Positions 63,693-64,000 of a stretch of 64,000 nt of DNA are shown piece after piece. This DNA is from Sulfuricurvum sp. GTDB lineage: Bacteria > Campylobacterota > Campylobacteria > Campylobacterales > Sulfurimonadaceae. Position 1 is the stretch's first letter. Each line of letters opens with the position of its first letter. A program made the translations under genes and the position numbers. The stretch covers positions 62,001 to 126,000 of the forward strand of contig NZ_JAQTUH010000006.1 in the NCBI RefSeq assembly GCF_028710345.1, written 5' to 3'. Under the pieces are notes generated by a model. That model searched no databases. It saw only the letters and a program-made list of their open reading frames with translations, and had not been told where the DNA came from.

Positions 63693-64000
63693 GAATCCGA
63701 CCTTTTGTGTTGATGGTATCTCCGCAGTTTTACGTGCGGGAAATTAACAATTATTGCACTATAGCCAAGTTTTAGTTAAACATCCCCTTATGCAAAAGAA
63801 CTTATATCCCTTCTGTTACCTTTCTAAACACTGATGTTTAATTCATAAGTTATCATGTTAAATTATGTCTGGCAACTGTGATTAAAAGCTCATTTAAGCC
63901 GTGAATAGGAAAGTTAAGGGGAAGTTATTATTCTCTTTTCGAATAGTTTATGCATTAGGAGATTGTTGAGATTAACAAAAACGTTACTAAAGGGAACAAA
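63693..64000. promoter_or_regulatory. Upstream region of the nuo operon, mostly without recognisable genes
   Basis: TATAGT at 63758-63763 (minus strand) is a candidate -10 box of the operon. A CCGCA/TGCGG inverted repeat (63722-63739) lies in the leader. Between 63800 and 63950 I see nothing that I can name. Confidence 0.35.
63966..64000 (+). CDS. Possible 5' end of a rightward gene leaving the window
   Basis: A TTG codon at 63966 follows AGGAG by four bases and opens a frame (LRLTKTLLKG) that is still open at the window edge. Only 11 codons are visible, so no product can be named. Confidence 0.3.
   Translation, partial: MRLTKTLLKGT

Noticed and set aside
63693-64000. Structured small RNA ahead of the nuo operon
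   Set aside because: Only a five-base stem is visible, not enough for an RNA gene call.

Overview
The window looks like a chromosome segment of a free-living, motile member of the Campylobacterota (epsilonproteobacteria), most like the Sulfuricurvum/Sulfurimonas group. The pointers are lineage-typical proteins: an HP0268-family nuclease, a 76-residue NuoE-like protein of the Helicobacter HP1264 type in a complex I operon without canonical nuoE/nuoF, futalosine-pathway menaquinone genes (mqnC and a UbiA-type prenyltransferase), the flagellar assembly factor FliW and a PflA-like flagellar-disk TPR protein. Genus assignment is inference. No rRNA, phage, CRISPR array or classical insertion sequence was seen.

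Layout. 1-1101: end of a degenerate receiver-domain protein and a CheY-like response regulator. 1149-8836 (leftward): a giant exported repeat protein followed by three pseudopilin-like genes. 9124-9660: ribosome hibernation factor. 9701-15864 (leftward): recG, an M16-like protein, mqnC, nusB, ribH, kdsA. 15898-17631: a HI0933-type flavoprotein and a ferric-reductase-like membrane protein. 17699-20024: rimO and tilS, converging on lon and bamD (19978-23161). 23280-24426: fliW and proC. 24432-29321 (leftward): pilO/N/M-like genes, a Xer recombinase, a DUF374 acyltransferase and miaB in a tightly overlapping run. 29444-36083 region: HP0268 nuclease, nusA, a GIY-YIG nuclease cassette, an orphan ABC permease, a porin, a lipoprotein and fabI, leading into tpiA, pgk and gap (to 38421). 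38507-40856: nadD, rsfS, tRNA-Arg(GCG) and an AT-rich SGNH-like gene. 40958-43928: coiled-coil and PilZ-like proteins, the prenyltransferase, miaA. 43903-63692 (leftward): pflA-like and a 15-gene complex I operon.

Most of the window is housekeeping: translation and RNA modification (rimO, miaB, miaA, tilS, rsfS, hpf, nusA, nusB), central carbon metabolism, cofactors (riboflavin, NAD, menaquinone), envelope biogenesis (kdsA, bamD, fabI, DUF374) and respiration. Complex I has two NuoG paralogues, and a NuoF-type iron-sulfur segment fused to a GltD/NfnB-type flavoprotein where NuoE/NuoF would be; the menaquinone made through MqnC and the prenyltransferase would be its electron acceptor.

The unusual content is in small repeats between the genes. 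(i) REP-like palindromes with a GTCAT...ATGAC frame occur about 13 times, often as inverted doublets, and two identical 31-bp copies in inverted orientation exactly bracket a GIY-YIG nuclease gene. (ii) A roughly 60-bp two-hairpin element with compensatory base changes sits upstream of nusB, fabI and miaA, always in the orientation of the downstream gene. (iii) An AT-rich SGNH-like gene lies between 17-bp direct repeats that begin at the last base of tRNA-Arg. (iv) Dispersed repeats have been taken up into the reading frames of at least three genes.
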